64,000 nucleotides of DNA from an uncultured Bacilli bacterium (GTDB taxonomy: Bacteria > Bacillota_I > Bacilli_A > RF39 > UBA660). Each line of letters begins with the position of its first letter. Position 1 is the first letter of the stretch. The DNA lies in the NCBI GenBank assembly GCA_934120715.1, contig CAKOUW010000007.1, forward strand, positions 8,004 through 72,003, given 5' to 3'. Made by a program: the position numbers and the translations under genes. Positions 17,942 to 26,305 of the stretch are shown piece by piece. The notes under the pieces were generated by a model. That model was not told where the DNA came from. It did no database searches and worked only from the letters and a program-made list of their open reading frames with translations.

Positions 17942-18235
17942 ATGGAGGATATGTTTTATTATAATGAACTATATGATATATATGCTAATTTGTTAACTGA
18001 TAAGCAAAGATCTTATTATGAAGATTATTATTTTAATAATTTAAGTTTAGGAGAAATGGCTATTAACTATAATGTAAGTAGAAATGCTATTTTTAAACAA
18101 TTAAAGTTTACTGTTTCTAAACTTTTAGAGTTTGAGGAAAAACTTGGTTTTTTAGAAAAAATAAAGAAGTTTAGTGAAGTTGTTTCAAGATGTGGTGATA
18201 AGAATATTAAAGAGGAATTTGATAATTTATTTTAA
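17942..18235 (+). CDS. ylxM: YlxM/p13-family HTH protein
   Basis: The 97-residue protein begins MEDMFYYNELYDIYANLLT and has LTDKQRSYYEDYYFNNLSLGEMA followed by a helix-turn-helix (NYNVSRNAIFKQL). This is the sigma-70 region-4-like fold of YlxM, a modulator of SRP GTPase activity usually encoded next to ffh. The start at 17942 is preferred because AGGTGAT overlaps the ftsY stop; a GTG at 17933 lies within that site. Here ylxM is paired with ftsY instead of being directly before ffh. Confidence 0.9.
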   Translation: MEDMFYYNELYDIYANLLTDKQRSYYEDYYFNNLSLGEMAINYNVSRNAIFKQLKFTVSKLLEFEEKLGFLEKIKKFSEVVSRCGDKNIKEEFDNLF

Positions 18236-18271
18236 GGGGATTTTCTCTTTTTATTTAGGATTAATTTGTTC

Positions 18272-18300
18272 TTGTAAAAGTTTTAAATAATTTGTATAAT
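18272..18300 (+). promoter_or_regulatory. Promoter of the HerA-like gene
   Basis: TTGTAA (18272-18277) and TATAAT (18295-18300), spacer 17, about 38 bases before the start codon. Confidence 0.7.
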
Positions 18301-18337
18301 CATTATATGATAGGGGCGGTTTGAAAGGGGTTAAATT

Positions 18338-20485
18338 ATGTTTGATAGGATTGTCTATATTAGTGATCATGGGGCAAATATAAAGTTACAAGATAATGTC
18401 CCTTTGACTCAAAATTTAATGAATTTACATATTGTTTTTGAGGACGACAAGAAAAAGATTCTTGGTGAAGTTGATGATTTAGATGGTAATCTTGTTAAAG
18501 CTAGATTTTTAGGCGAAATTGTTGATGGTAAGTTATTGGGTGGTACTATTAGAAAACCATCTTTAGATGCTAAAATTAGGGTTATAGAACAGTCTGAGAT
18601 ACCTATGATTGTAGGTAGTGATACTAATGGTTATATGAGACTTGGGGTTAGTCCTTTTTATAATGATTATCCTGTATTTTTAAATGTTAATAATTTCTTT
18701 AGTAATCATTTTGCTATTTTTGGTAATAGTGGTTCTGGTAAGAGTTGTGGTATTTCTAGACTTTTTCAAAATATGTTTCATGATAATAGACTTTTTCCAT
18801 ATAAAGCTAATATCTTATTATTTGATTCATCAGGTGAATATTATAATGCTTTTAATAATTTGAATAGTATTAATTCTAGATATAATTATAGATTATATAG
18901 CACAAATGAAGTTGACAGTCCTGGGGAGAAATTAAGAATACCAATATTTTTACTTAATCATACTGATCTTGCTTTACTTCTTCAAGCTACTAATCATTCA
19001 CAACTTCCAATAATAGAGAGAATGTTAAAATTAGCCTTAGTTTTTTCACAAGATGATATGGATGCTAATAGTTATAAAAATCATCTTATTGCTAAAGCTA
19101 TTATGACAATTTTATATACTAATGAAACTTCTCCTAATAAAAGAAATGAAATCTTTTCTATATTAGCTAGTTGTTCTACTGCACAGTTTAATTTAGAAGC
19201 TGTTATTCAGGGAATTGGATATACAAGAAAATTTAGAGAGTGTTTTTTAATTGATAAACAGGGACAGTTTACAGAGAGTGTTTTGCTTACTGAGTATGTT
19301 TCATCATTTATAAAAGAAGAGCTTGATTCATATGAACCAAAGAAGAATGTTTATTATACTTTGGATACTTTAGAGAAGGCTTTAAATTTTACTTTAATTA
19401 GCGAAGGTTGGCTTAGAAATGAAAATACTTATGGTGATGCAGTAACTATTAAGGTTAGATTACATGAATTAATTGTTGGTGATAATGCTAAGTACTTTGA
19501 TTATCCTAATTATGTATCACTTGAGACTTATTTATCTTCTATGATACTTGATAATGGTAGAAAATTTCAAATTATTAATATTAATTTGGATGATGTTGAT
19601 GATGATTTTGCTAAGGTTATTACGAAGATCTTTTCTAGACTGGTATTTGAGTTTGCTAAAGGGTTAAAAGATAGAGCTAGCATACCTTTTCATATTGTTG
19701 TTGAAGAAGCTCATAGATATATTCAAAATGATACGGATAGATTTTTGATTGGTTATAATATATTTGAACGTATTGCTAAAGAGGGTCGTAAATACGGTGT
19801 TATTTTGGGACTTATTTCTCAAAGACCAGTGGAACTTTCTGATACTGTTATTTCACAGTGTTCAAACTTCTTGATATTTAAAATGAATCACCCTGTTGAT
19901 GTTGACTATATTAGAAAGATGGTTCCTAATATTAGTGATGAAATTGTTCAAAAACAAAAAACTTTACAGGCTGGTACTTGTTTGGGATTTGGAATGGCTT
20001 TTAAAATACCATTAATTGTAAAGATGGAGATGCCTGATCCAGCTCCATGGAGTGGCAACTGTGATGTTGTTAAAATATGGAATGGTAATGCAGAGCCTTC
20101 TAATGCGACATATGAACAGAATATTAATGTTAATTCTTTAAATTCTAATGTTCCTTCGGTTAATGCAGTTCCTTCTAATTTTAGTAATCCTGTTGCGATG
20201 ACTAATAATTCTACTAATAACTCTGGTGTTGGTCAGTTTGATACTGGTAGTGCAAATCAGATTAATAGTAATATTAATAGTATTCCTCAAGCGGCTATGC
20301 CTAATTATTCATCATTTAATTCATCCAATAATGACTATTTTGTTTTGGATGATCCTATTTCAAATGATGATAATTCGTCTTTTAGTACACCAAGTATTAT
20401 CAATAATACGCCTGTTGATAATTTTAATAATTCTCCAGTTTTACAAACTGATACAGGTGTTCCATTAGTTAGTCTTTCTGAATAA
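18338..20485 (+). CDS. HerA/DUF87-family ATPase with Asn/Ser-rich tail
   Basis: The 715-residue protein matches the HerA-FtsK superfamily. An N-terminal HAS-barrel-like part (about 1-100) is followed by Walker A as GNSGSGKSCG (near 133) and LLFDSSGEYYNAF. Walker B is HIVVEEAHRYI (near 455), then KEGRKYGVILGLISQRP with its sensor/arginine residues. HerA hexamers are DNA translocases that in archaea process breaks with the nuclease NurA. No NurA, Sir2 or other usual partner is nearby. The last 130 residues are low-complexity Asn/Ser/Pro, unusual for the family. It lies between ylxM and ffh; RBS is AAAGGGG. Confidence 0.85.
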   Translation: MFDRIVYISDHGANIKLQDNVPLTQNLMNLHIVFEDDKKKILGEVDDLDGNLVKARFLGEIVDGKLLGGTIRKPSLDAKIRVIEQSEIPMIVGSDTNGYMRLGVSPFYNDYPVFLNVNNFFSNHFAIFGNSGSGKSCGISRLFQNMFHDNRLFPYKANILLFDSSGEYYNAFNNLNSINSRYNYRLYSTNEVDSPGEKLRIPIFLLNHTDLALLLQATNHSQLPIIERMLKLALVFSQDDMDANSYKNHLIAKAIMTILYTNETSPNKRNEIFSILASCSTAQFNLEAVIQGIGYTRKFRECFLIDKQGQFTESVLLTEYVSSFIKEELDSYEPKKNVYYTLDTLEKALNFTLISEGWLRNENTYGDAVTIKVRLHELIVGDNAKYFDYPNYVSLETYLSSMILDNGRKFQIININLDDVDDDFAKVITKIFSRLVFEFAKGLKDRASIPFHIVVEEAHRYIQNDTDRFLIGYNIFERIAKEGRKYGVILGLISQRPVELSDTVISQCSNFLIFKMNHPVDVDYIRKMVPNISDEIVQKQKTLQAGTCLGFGMAFKIPLIVKMEMPDPAPWSGNCDVVKIWNGNAEPSNATYEQNINVNSLNSNVPSVNAVPSNFSNPVAMTNNSTNNSGVGQFDTGSANQINSNINSIPQAAMPNYSSFNSSNNDYFVLDDPISNDDNSSFSTPSIINNTPVDNFNNSPVLQTDTGVPLVSLSE

Positions 20486-20510
20486 ACTGCTTTGGCAGTT
20501 TTTTTCTTTT
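20484..20510 (+). terminator. Terminator after the HerA-like gene
   Basis: AAACTGC and GCAGTTT pair across TTTG and are followed by TTTTTCTTTTC; the stem begins at the stop codon. Confidence 0.85.
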
Positions 20511-20558
20511 CTTTACTTATTTTAATTAATTATTTATAATATTTAATAGGTGATTAAA

Positions 20559-21866
20559 ATGTTTGAAAGTTTAGGTGATAGGTTACAATCTATCGTACAT
20601 AAGATAAAAGGATACGGAAAGATAACTGAAGATAATATTTCAGAAATGATGAGAGAAGTTCGTCTTGCCTTATTAGAGGCTGATGTTAATTATAAAGTTG
20701 TTAAAGAATTCACTAATTCTGTTAAGGAAAAAGCTTTAGGTGAAGAGGTTGCTAGCAGTATAAATCCTGGTGACTTGTTTGTTAAAATTGTAAAGGATGA
20801 ACTTACCTCTCTTCTGGGAGGAGAGAGTGCACCTTTAAATACAAAAGGTAATCCAGCTATTTTAATGCTTGTTGGTTTACAAGGTTCTGGTAAAACTACG
20901 ACTGCTGCTAAGCTTGCTAATTATTTGAGAAAAAAAGAGGCAAAGAAACCATTATTAGTAGCTTGTGATGTTTATAGACCGGCTGCTATAGATCAATTAA
21001 AGCAATTAGGGAAACAGTTGGGTATTGAAGTTTATGATGAGGGTAAGGCTAATCCTGTTTCAATTTCTAAAAATGCGATTATTTATGCAAAAGAGAATAA
21101 TTATGATTATGTTTTAATTGATACTGCTGGTCGACTTCATATAGACTTAGAGCTTATGGATGAACTTATAAATATAAAAGATACAGTTAATCCACAAGAA
21201 GTATTATTAGTAATTGATTCAATGATGGGACAAGATGCAATAAATGTTATTACTGGTTTTAATGATAAATTGCCATTAACAGGAGTTGTTTTAACTAAGT
21301 TAGATGGTGATACTAGAGGTGGTGTAGCTTTATCTGTTAGACATTTAACTAATGTTCCTATTAAGTTTATTGGTGTTTCTGAAAAATTGGATGGCCTTGA
21401 TAGTTTTGATCCAGAGAGAATGGCTGGAAGAATTTTGGGAATGGGTGATATAGTTTCTTTGGTTGAGAAAGCAACTGAGGCTATTGATGAAAAAGAGGCT
21501 TATAAAACAGCTAAAAAGATGCAACAGGGTAAATTTGATTTAGAAGATTTTTTAGCGACGATGAAACAAATGAAGAAATTAGGTCCTTTAGAAAACTTAA
21601 TTAAACTAATTCCTGGTGCTAAAAAGATGGGACTTACTAACGTAAAGATTGATCCTAAACAAATGGCTCATATAGAAGCAATTGTTTTGTCTATGACTGT
21701 TAAGGAAAGAAGAAATCCTGATATAATAAAAGCAAGTAGAAAGACTAGAATTGCTAAAGGTAGTGGAACTTCTGTTCAGGAAGTTAATAAATTATTACAA
21801 CAATTTGAACAAATGAAGAAAATGATGAAAATGATGTCTAATGGTAAGATGAAAATGCCTTTTTAA
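20559..21866 (+). CDS. ffh: Signal recognition particle protein Ffh
   Basis: SRP54 GTPase that binds signal peptides at the ribosome. N domain (about 1-90), G domain with LVGLQGSGKTTTAAKLA, DVYRPAAIDQL, DTAGRLH and TKLDGDTRGG, then the methionine-rich M domain (about 295-435, ending MKKMMKMMSNGKMKMPF) that binds SRP RNA and signal peptides. The 435-residue length is normal. The start at 20559 has TAGGTGATT upstream; an in-frame GTG at 20550 is part of that RBS. Partner of the FtsY encoded at 16.9 kb. Confidence 0.97.
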   Translation: MFESLGDRLQSIVHKIKGYGKITEDNISEMMREVRLALLEADVNYKVVKEFTNSVKEKALGEEVASSINPGDLFVKIVKDELTSLLGGESAPLNTKGNPAILMLVGLQGSGKTTTAAKLANYLRKKEAKKPLLVACDVYRPAAIDQLKQLGKQLGIEVYDEGKANPVSISKNAIIYAKENNYDYVLIDTAGRLHIDLELMDELINIKDTVNPQEVLLVIDSMMGQDAINVITGFNDKLPLTGVVLTKLDGDTRGGVALSVRHLTNVPIKFIGVSEKLDGLDSFDPERMAGRILGMGDIVSLVEKATEAIDEKEAYKTAKKMQQGKFDLEDFLATMKQMKKLGPLENLIKLIPGAKKMGLTNVKIDPKQMAHIEAIVLSMTVKERRNPDIIKASRKTRIAKGSGTSVQEVNKLLQQFEQMKKMMKMMSNGKMKMPF

Positions 21867-21870
21867 TACT

Positions 21871-21906
21871 GATACGACAGTCTTTATGATTGTTGTATTT
21901 TTTTGG
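21871..21906 (+). terminator. Terminator after ffh
   Basis: ATACGACAG and TTGTTGTAT pair with two G-U wobbles across a 9-base loop, followed by seven T residues. Confidence 0.7.
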
Positions 21907-21967
21907 GTTTTTATCGTGGCTAATAAATTCTTTTTACATACTATACAGTAGAGGAGGTATTTATAAT

Positions 21968-22189
21968 ATGTTTGATCAAGGTATGACTAATATGCCAAAT
22001 TTCGATTTTGATTCTTCTGTTGTTGGTAACAATAATGTTGTTGATAATAATATGGATGTTGATATTAATATGATGAACTATGCTGAAAATCAGTCTGTTC
22101 AAAATGTTGGATATTCTTCACCTATAAGTGAGGCAGTTCAAGAAAAATGCGTTCATAGAACTATCGTTCATGAAGTACCACAAGTGTGA
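21968..22189 (+). pseudogene. 5' part of a CotD-like coat protein gene, interrupted by an element
   Basis: From ATG 21968 (GAGGAGG at 21950) the frame runs 73 codons to a TGA at 22187. The product has a Met/Asn/Asp-rich N-terminal half and ends EKCVHRTIVHEVPQV. The stop lies in element sequence: joining CCACAAGT (to 22185) to ATGTCC (from 26096) continues the frame as CPIHTRIINHH and on to a natural stop at 26222, giving a 114-residue protein. The VHEVP...CP.HT..INHH pattern and Cys-rich end resemble CotD-type inner spore coat proteins, known here from family memory only. The truncated frame may still be translated. Intact, it would have sat directly upstream of rpoZ. Confidence 0.75.
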
Positions 22190-22191
22190 TA
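22178..22191 (+). other. Proposed attL of the element
   Basis: CCACAA-GT-GTGATA. The left six bases belong to the coat gene and the right six to the element, with GT as the proposed core. The trinucleotides CAA and GTG flanking the core share an inverted C-A/T-G pair with the other half-sites. Confidence 0.6.
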
Positions 22192-22310
22192 ATTTATGAT
22201 AGATCTATTATGTTTTTATTGTGATTAATTTAGTTAGTTCTTTATGTTTTTTATATGATATACTATATATATGATTTTTAGTACTAAGTACTTATGATGG
22301 AGGTAGTTGA

Positions 22311-23159
22311 ATGTTTAAAGGAAAACCATTTGTTAAATGGGCTGGTGGAAAAAGACAAATTATAGATAAATTAAAAAAATATGTTCCAGATGAGTTTGAT
22401 ACATATTATGAACCTTTTGTTGGAGGAGGAGCATTGTTATTTGAATTATCTCCTAAGAAAGCTGTTATTAATGATTCTAATATGGAACTTATGAATGTAT
22501 ATAAATGTTTATGTGATTTAGATAAGTTTAAAAAGATGTGTAGTGTTTTAAATCATTATGAGACTCAACACTCAGAAGAGTTTTATTATGAAATTAGAAA
22601 TAAGGATAGAAATAAAGCTTCATATAATAGATTATCTGATTATACTAAGGCAGCTCGTACTATTTATTTGAATAAAGCATGTTTTAATGGACTTTATAGG
22701 GTTAATAGTAAAAATGAATTTAATGTGCCTTTTGGAAAGAAACTTAAAATTAATACTTATGAAGGTAGTAACTTAATTACTGTTAGTAATTATTTAACTA
22801 TGAATGATATAAAGATTTTAAGTGTTGACTTTGAAGAGGCTGTTAGTACTGCTAAAAAAGGGGATTTTGTTTATTTTGATCCTCCATATGATTCTGATAC
22901 TAATACATTTAATAGTTATACTGAAGAGGGATTTAATAAAGATGAACAAAGAAGACTAGCTAAAGTATTTAAAGAATTAGATGCTAGAGGTGTTTATGTA
23001 ATGCTTTCAAATCATAATACTGTACTTATTAATGAATTATATAAAGATTATAATATACATTTAATTGAGGCAAAAAGAAATATAAATGCCAATGGTAGTA
23101 AAAGAGGAAACGTAGAGGAAGTAATAATTACTAATTTTAAAAATAAAGATACATTTTAG
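22311..23159 (+). CDS. dam: DNA adenine methylase, D12 class (Dam/DpnM-like)
   Basis: N6-adenine methyltransferase of 282 aa. It opens with the SAM-binding motif PFVKWAGGKRQI and FVGGGALLFEL, carries NKACFNGLYRVN, and has the catalytic DPPYDSDTNTFNSY motif near residue 190, the alpha-class order of Dam and M.DpnII-A. Such enzymes usually methylate GATC, but the target cannot be read from sequence. No restriction endonuclease accompanies it, so it is an orphan or cargo methylase of the element. RBS GGAGGT; TATACT-like -10 at about 22257; its own terminator follows. Confidence 0.92.
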   Translation: MFKGKPFVKWAGGKRQIIDKLKKYVPDEFDTYYEPFVGGGALLFELSPKKAVINDSNMELMNVYKCLCDLDKFKKMCSVLNHYETQHSEEFYYEIRNKDRNKASYNRLSDYTKAARTIYLNKACFNGLYRVNSKNEFNVPFGKKLKINTYEGSNLITVSNYLTMNDIKILSVDFEEAVSTAKKGDFVYFDPPYDSDTNTFNSYTEEGFNKDEQRRLAKVFKELDARGVYVMLSNHNTVLINELYKDYNIHLIEAKRNINANGSKRGNVEEVIITNFKNKDTF

Positions 23160-23178
23160 ATATTGTTTTTTTTATTGA

Positions 23179-23212
23179 TAAACATTCTATATTTTATAGG
23201 ATGTTTTTATTA
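23179..23212 (+). terminator. Terminator after dam
   Basis: AAACATTCTAT and ATAGGATGTTT pair with one G-U wobble across ATTTT, then TTTATTATTTATT. Confidence 0.75.
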
Positions 23213-23263
23213 TTTATTACTAAATTTGTTTTTTTATCCATAGATTTAAGTGAGGTGCTTATT

Positions 23264-23413
23264 ATGGGTAAATATAAAATTAATTATATTTCTATTCAAA
23301 AAAAAGATATTAATGATATACTTGTTAATCTTTTAAATAGAGAATTGAAAAAACACTTTAGGATAAATTCTTCTTTGCTTTCAGAAGGGGATAAGTCTCT
23401 TGGAAAAGTATAA
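23264..23413 (+). CDS. Tiny ORF preceding the serine recombinase, 49 aa
   Basis: ATG 23264 follows GAGGTG; the 49-residue product is basic (KYKINYISIQKKDINDILVN...) and overlaps the recombinase start by 14 bases, so the two are probably translationally coupled. No family is recognised. The two other recombinase genes in this window (44.1 and 52.8 kb) also have a tiny ORF in this position, although their sequences differ from this one. It may be a recombination-directionality or regulatory peptide; that is a guess from position. Confidence 0.55.
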   Translation: MGKYKINYISIQKKDINDILVNLLNRELKKHFRINSSLLSEGDKSLGKV

Positions 23414-24956
23414 TGTTGGTCTTTATATAAGATTATCTCGTGAAGATGATGATAAAGTTTATGAAAGTGAGAGTATTACTAATCAGAAGAGTTTATTACT
23501 TCAATATGTAGATGAAAATAATTTAAATGTATATGATATTTATATTGATGATGGTTATTCTGGTACTAATTTTGATAGACCAGCTTTTAATAGATTATTA
23601 GGTGATATAGAATTAGGAAGAGTTAATATGGTTATTACTAAAGATATGTCAAGATTAGGTAGGGATTATATTGGCACTGGTAGTTTAATTGAAAAATATT
23701 TTCCTAAACATAATGTTAGGTATATTGCGGTGACTGATAATATTGATACATTCTTAGATAATTCAAATAATGATATAGCACCTTTTAAGGCAATAATGAA
23801 TGATATGTATGCTAAAGATATTTCTAAAAAGATAAGAGCTAGTTTGAAAGCAAAGCAAAAAGAAGGTAAATGGGTGGGATGTAGAACTCCATTTGGATAT
23901 GCTCAAGATCCTAATGATAAAAATCATTTAGTTATTAATGAAGAACAAGCTATAATTGTTAAAAGAATTTATGATATGTGTTTAGATGGATTGTCATTTT
24001 TCAAAATAGCAAAAAAGTTAACTAATGAGGGCATAAAAACACCAGCACAATATTATAGTTTTGAATGGAAAAGTAATTATAACTTAAAATATGGACTGTG
24101 GCATTCTAAAACAGTAAGAGATATATTAACTAACAGGATGTATATTGGAGATATGGTGCAGAATAGAAGAAGTAAAATAAATTATAAAGTTAAAAAAGTT
24201 GTTAGAAATAATCCTAAAGATTATATAATTGTAGGAAATACTCATGAAGCTATTATTGATAAAGAAATCTTTTATGAAGTACAAAAAAGAATACCTAAAA
24301 ATGTAGGAAGAAGTGAAAAAAAAGAGAATCATTTATTGGATGGACTTTTATATTGTGGTGATTGTGGTCATAAAATTTCAATAACTTCTAGAAGAAAGAC
24401 GGATAATAGGTGTTATACTATTTGTAATTATTATAGGACTTATATGAGGCAAAAATTATGTACAACTCATTCAAATAATTATGATGATCTTGAAAAAATA
24501 ATTATTGAATCTTTAAGTGATAATTTTTTTAAATATATCGATAAGGATAAAATTAAAAATTCTGTTTTAAATAGTTTGAATGAGAATAATCAAAATAATA
24601 GTAAAAAAGAATTAGAATTACTCAATAAAAGAATAGAGCAAATTAATGATAATTTAGATACTATTTATATAGATAAATTAAATAAAAAGATAACTTTGGA
24701 ACAGTTTGAGAGAGTAAAAATAAAATTAGAGGATGAGCTTGATACTGTAAAAACAAAATATAGTGAACTAAATGATATTGTTGATAATAATAAGTCTAAA
24801 GATAAAATAATAGTAAAATATATTAATGATTTTTTATCTATGAAGGAATTTAACAGGGAGTTAATGGTTTGTTTAATTGATAGGATTGATATTTATGAAG
24901 ATAAAAGAATTGATATAAAAGTTATTTTTAATATTGATGCAAAAACGAACATTTGA
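23400..24956 (+). CDS. Large serine recombinase (element integrase)
   Basis: The 518-residue protein has an N-terminal resolvase domain with GLYIRLSREDD (nucleophile Ser in RLS), ITKDMSRLGRDY and YAKDISKKIRAS (about 5-145). A recombinase domain with KWVGCRTPFGY, TVRDILTNRMYIGDMV and a zinc ribbon (LLYCGDCGHKI...C-x3-Y...C near 315-360) follow, then a coiled coil (about 395-470). This is the TnpX/phiC31-type layout. The start is TTG at 23400 after GAAGGGGAT, which places RLSRED correctly near the N-terminus. It most likely catalysed the GT-core insertion into the coat gene. Confidence 0.93.
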   Translation: MEKYNVGLYIRLSREDDDKVYESESITNQKSLLLQYVDENNLNVYDIYIDDGYSGTNFDRPAFNRLLGDIELGRVNMVITKDMSRLGRDYIGTGSLIEKYFPKHNVRYIAVTDNIDTFLDNSNNDIAPFKAIMNDMYAKDISKKIRASLKAKQKEGKWVGCRTPFGYAQDPNDKNHLVINEEQAIIVKRIYDMCLDGLSFFKIAKKLTNEGIKTPAQYYSFEWKSNYNLKYGLWHSKTVRDILTNRMYIGDMVQNRRSKINYKVKKVVRNNPKDYIIVGNTHEAIIDKEIFYEVQKRIPKNVGRSEKKENHLLDGLLYCGDCGHKISITSRRKTDNRCYTICNYYRTYMRQKLCTTHSNNYDDLEKIIIESLSDNFFKYIDKDKIKNSVLNSLNENNQNNSKKELELLNKRIEQINDNLDTIYIDKLNKKITLEQFERVKIKLEDELDTVKTKYSELNDIVDNNKSKDKIIVKYINDFLSMKEFNRELMVCLIDRIDIYEDKRIDIKVIFNIDAKTNI

Positions 24957-25012
24957 TAAAAAATTGTTAATTGTTAAATGATAGAGAGAGTAATATGGAT
25001 TAAAAAATCGTG

Positions 25013-25225
25013 CAACTGAAATTAAATTCTCAAAATGATAATAAAAAATATTTAACCAATACACTAATACTGAAGGCATATTTGTCTGTACCAAGTTCTG
25101 TATGGTGGACAAAACTTGAAACAGATAATGCTTAGAAAGATACTGGTATAACTGTATTTACTAATGAAATTTATAAATAATGGTTTGGTGTAGTAGCAAA
25201 AGTTTATAAAAATATTAGAAAATAA
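25013..25225 (+). pseudogene. Decayed ORF inside the element
   Basis: A single frame reads as protein-like sequence (KKYLTNTLILKAYL, PSSVWWTKLETDNA, DTGITVFTNEIYK, WFGVVAKVYKNIRK) but has in-frame stops near 25133 and 25178. No start codon with an RBS is visible. I do not recognise the family. It occupies most of the 323-base gap between the recombinase and the NERD gene and was probably a cargo gene; apart from it I see nothing in that gap. Confidence 0.45.
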
Positions 25226-25279
25226 AATTTGGCGATAGAAAATAAGGGATAAATGTTATAATAGTTTTAGGTAGGTGTT

Positions 25280-26065
25280 ATGGAAATAATTAAAAGTTTT
25301 ATTGAAGAAATTGTAAATATATATTTAAACAATCCAAAGTTGTTATTAGAAATAATTATTTTAATAGTACTTTGTGTATTATTAGATATATATTATCCAA
25401 AGTTCAGAGGATTCATGGGAGAGTTCTGGGTGAAATCAGAACTTGATAAATTACCTAAAGGTGAATATATTGTGTTAAATAATATTATGATAAAAGATGA
25501 AAATGGAACTCATCAAATAGATCATTTGGTTTTATCACAATTTGGCATTTTTGTTATAGAAATGAAAAACTATTATGGATTAATTAAAGGAAAAGATTTT
25601 GATAATAAATGGTGTCAGTATTTAGGAAAAAATAAGCGTTATTTTCTAAATCCTATTCATCAAAATTATGGGCATATAAAATCTTTATCAAATTTACTTA
25701 AATTGGAAGATAAGTGTTTTATTTCGGTTATTTGTTTTTCTAATCAAGCTAAAATTGAGGTTAAAAGTCATAGTGCAATTACACAGGTTGCTTTTTTGAA
25801 GAATGAAATTTTAAAGTATGATGAAATTCTGGTCAATAAAGATATAAAAGAATTATCAAATGTTATTATATCTAATAATATTGTGGATAAGGCATTAATA
25901 AGACAGCATGTGAAAGATATTCGTGCTAAAGTCAATAATGATAGAGAATTAGAAAATAATATGATATGTCCAAAATGTGGAAATAAATTAGTTGAACGTA
26001 ATGGTAAATATGGAAAATTTATTGGATGTTCTAACTATCCTAAATGTAGATACATTAAAAAGTAA
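25280..26065 (+). CDS. NERD-domain protein with topoisomerase-type zinc finger
   Basis: The 261-residue protein has one transmembrane helix (about 18-36) and a NERD domain (about 45-160) with GEFWVKSELDKLPKGEYIVLNN, HQIDHLVLSQFGIFVIEMKNY and KWCQYLGKNK. The D...E-M-K triad resembles PD-(D/E)XK nucleases. The C-terminal 35 residues form a C4 zinc ribbon of the topoisomerase I type (CPKCGNKLVERNGKYGKF...C...C). NERD proteins are predicted nucleases of unknown role. It is the last gene before attR, so probable element cargo. RBS TAGGTAGG. Confidence 0.85.
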   Translation: MEIIKSFIEEIVNIYLNNPKLLLEIIILIVLCVLLDIYYPKFRGFMGEFWVKSELDKLPKGEYIVLNNIMIKDENGTHQIDHLVLSQFGIFVIEMKNYYGLIKGKDFDNKWCQYLGKNKRYFLNPIHQNYGHIKSLSNLLKLEDKCFISVICFSNQAKIEVKSHSAITQVAFLKNEILKYDEILVNKDIKELSNVIISNNIVDKALIRQHVKDIRAKVNNDRELENNMICPKCGNKLVERNGKYGKFIGCSNYPKCRYIKK

Positions 26066-26087
26066 AGAATCTATCAAAAAAGGGTAA

Positions 26088-26101
26088 GGACATGTATGTC
26101 C
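26088..26101 (+). other. Proposed attR of the element
   Basis: GGACAT-GT-ATGTCC is a perfect 6-bp inverted repeat around the proposed GT core. The left arm is element DNA just past the NERD stop codon; the right arm is the resumed coat gene. Confidence 0.65.
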
Positions 26102-26222
26102 AATACATACAAGAATAATAAATCATCATGTTTATAAACATACTTACAGACCACAATATTCTTGCAGTGAAGAAAATACTGTAAGTAATGTTCAATGTGG
26201 ATCTTGTTGTCAATTTAGATAA
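26094..26222 (+). pseudogene. 3' part of the interrupted CotD-like gene
   Basis: Reading from the proposed GT core, 42 codons give V then CPIHTRIINHH, VYKHTYRPQYSCSEEN and VQCGSCCQFR, ending at TAA 26220-26222. There is no start codon or RBS, so alone it is not a gene; it completes the reading frame that stops at 22189. Cys and His density and the conserved-looking HTYRP and CSEEN blocks suggest selection until recently, or that it is still used after excision. The 75 bases after it lead to rpoZ. Confidence 0.75.
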
Positions 26223-26305
26223 TGTAAAAATTATGTCTAGTTTTATCACATTTCTTGATTAATTTATCTAGCTAGTTTATCCTAATAATAGGGAGTGTGA
26301 TATTA

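Larger units (their letters stand above)
22184..26095 (+). mobile_element. Serine-integrase element inserted in a CotD-like gene (about 3.9 kb)
   Basis: The element is bounded by GT dinucleotides at 22184-22185 and 26094-26095; removing one copy plus the 3,908 bases between restores an uninterrupted coat-protein reading frame. It carries a DNA adenine methylase, a 49-residue ORF, a large serine recombinase, a decayed ORF and a NERD-domain protein, all on the plus strand. There are no phage structural, conjugation or replication genes. A 2-bp crossover core and a gene split without target duplication are what large serine recombinases produce. It could be a permanent insertion or an excisable intervening element like skin in sigK; sequence alone does not decide. 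Confidence 0.75.

Noticed and set aside
26055..26249. 64-codon minus-strand frame near attR
   Set aside because: No RBS; the opposite strand reads as the second half of the coat protein.
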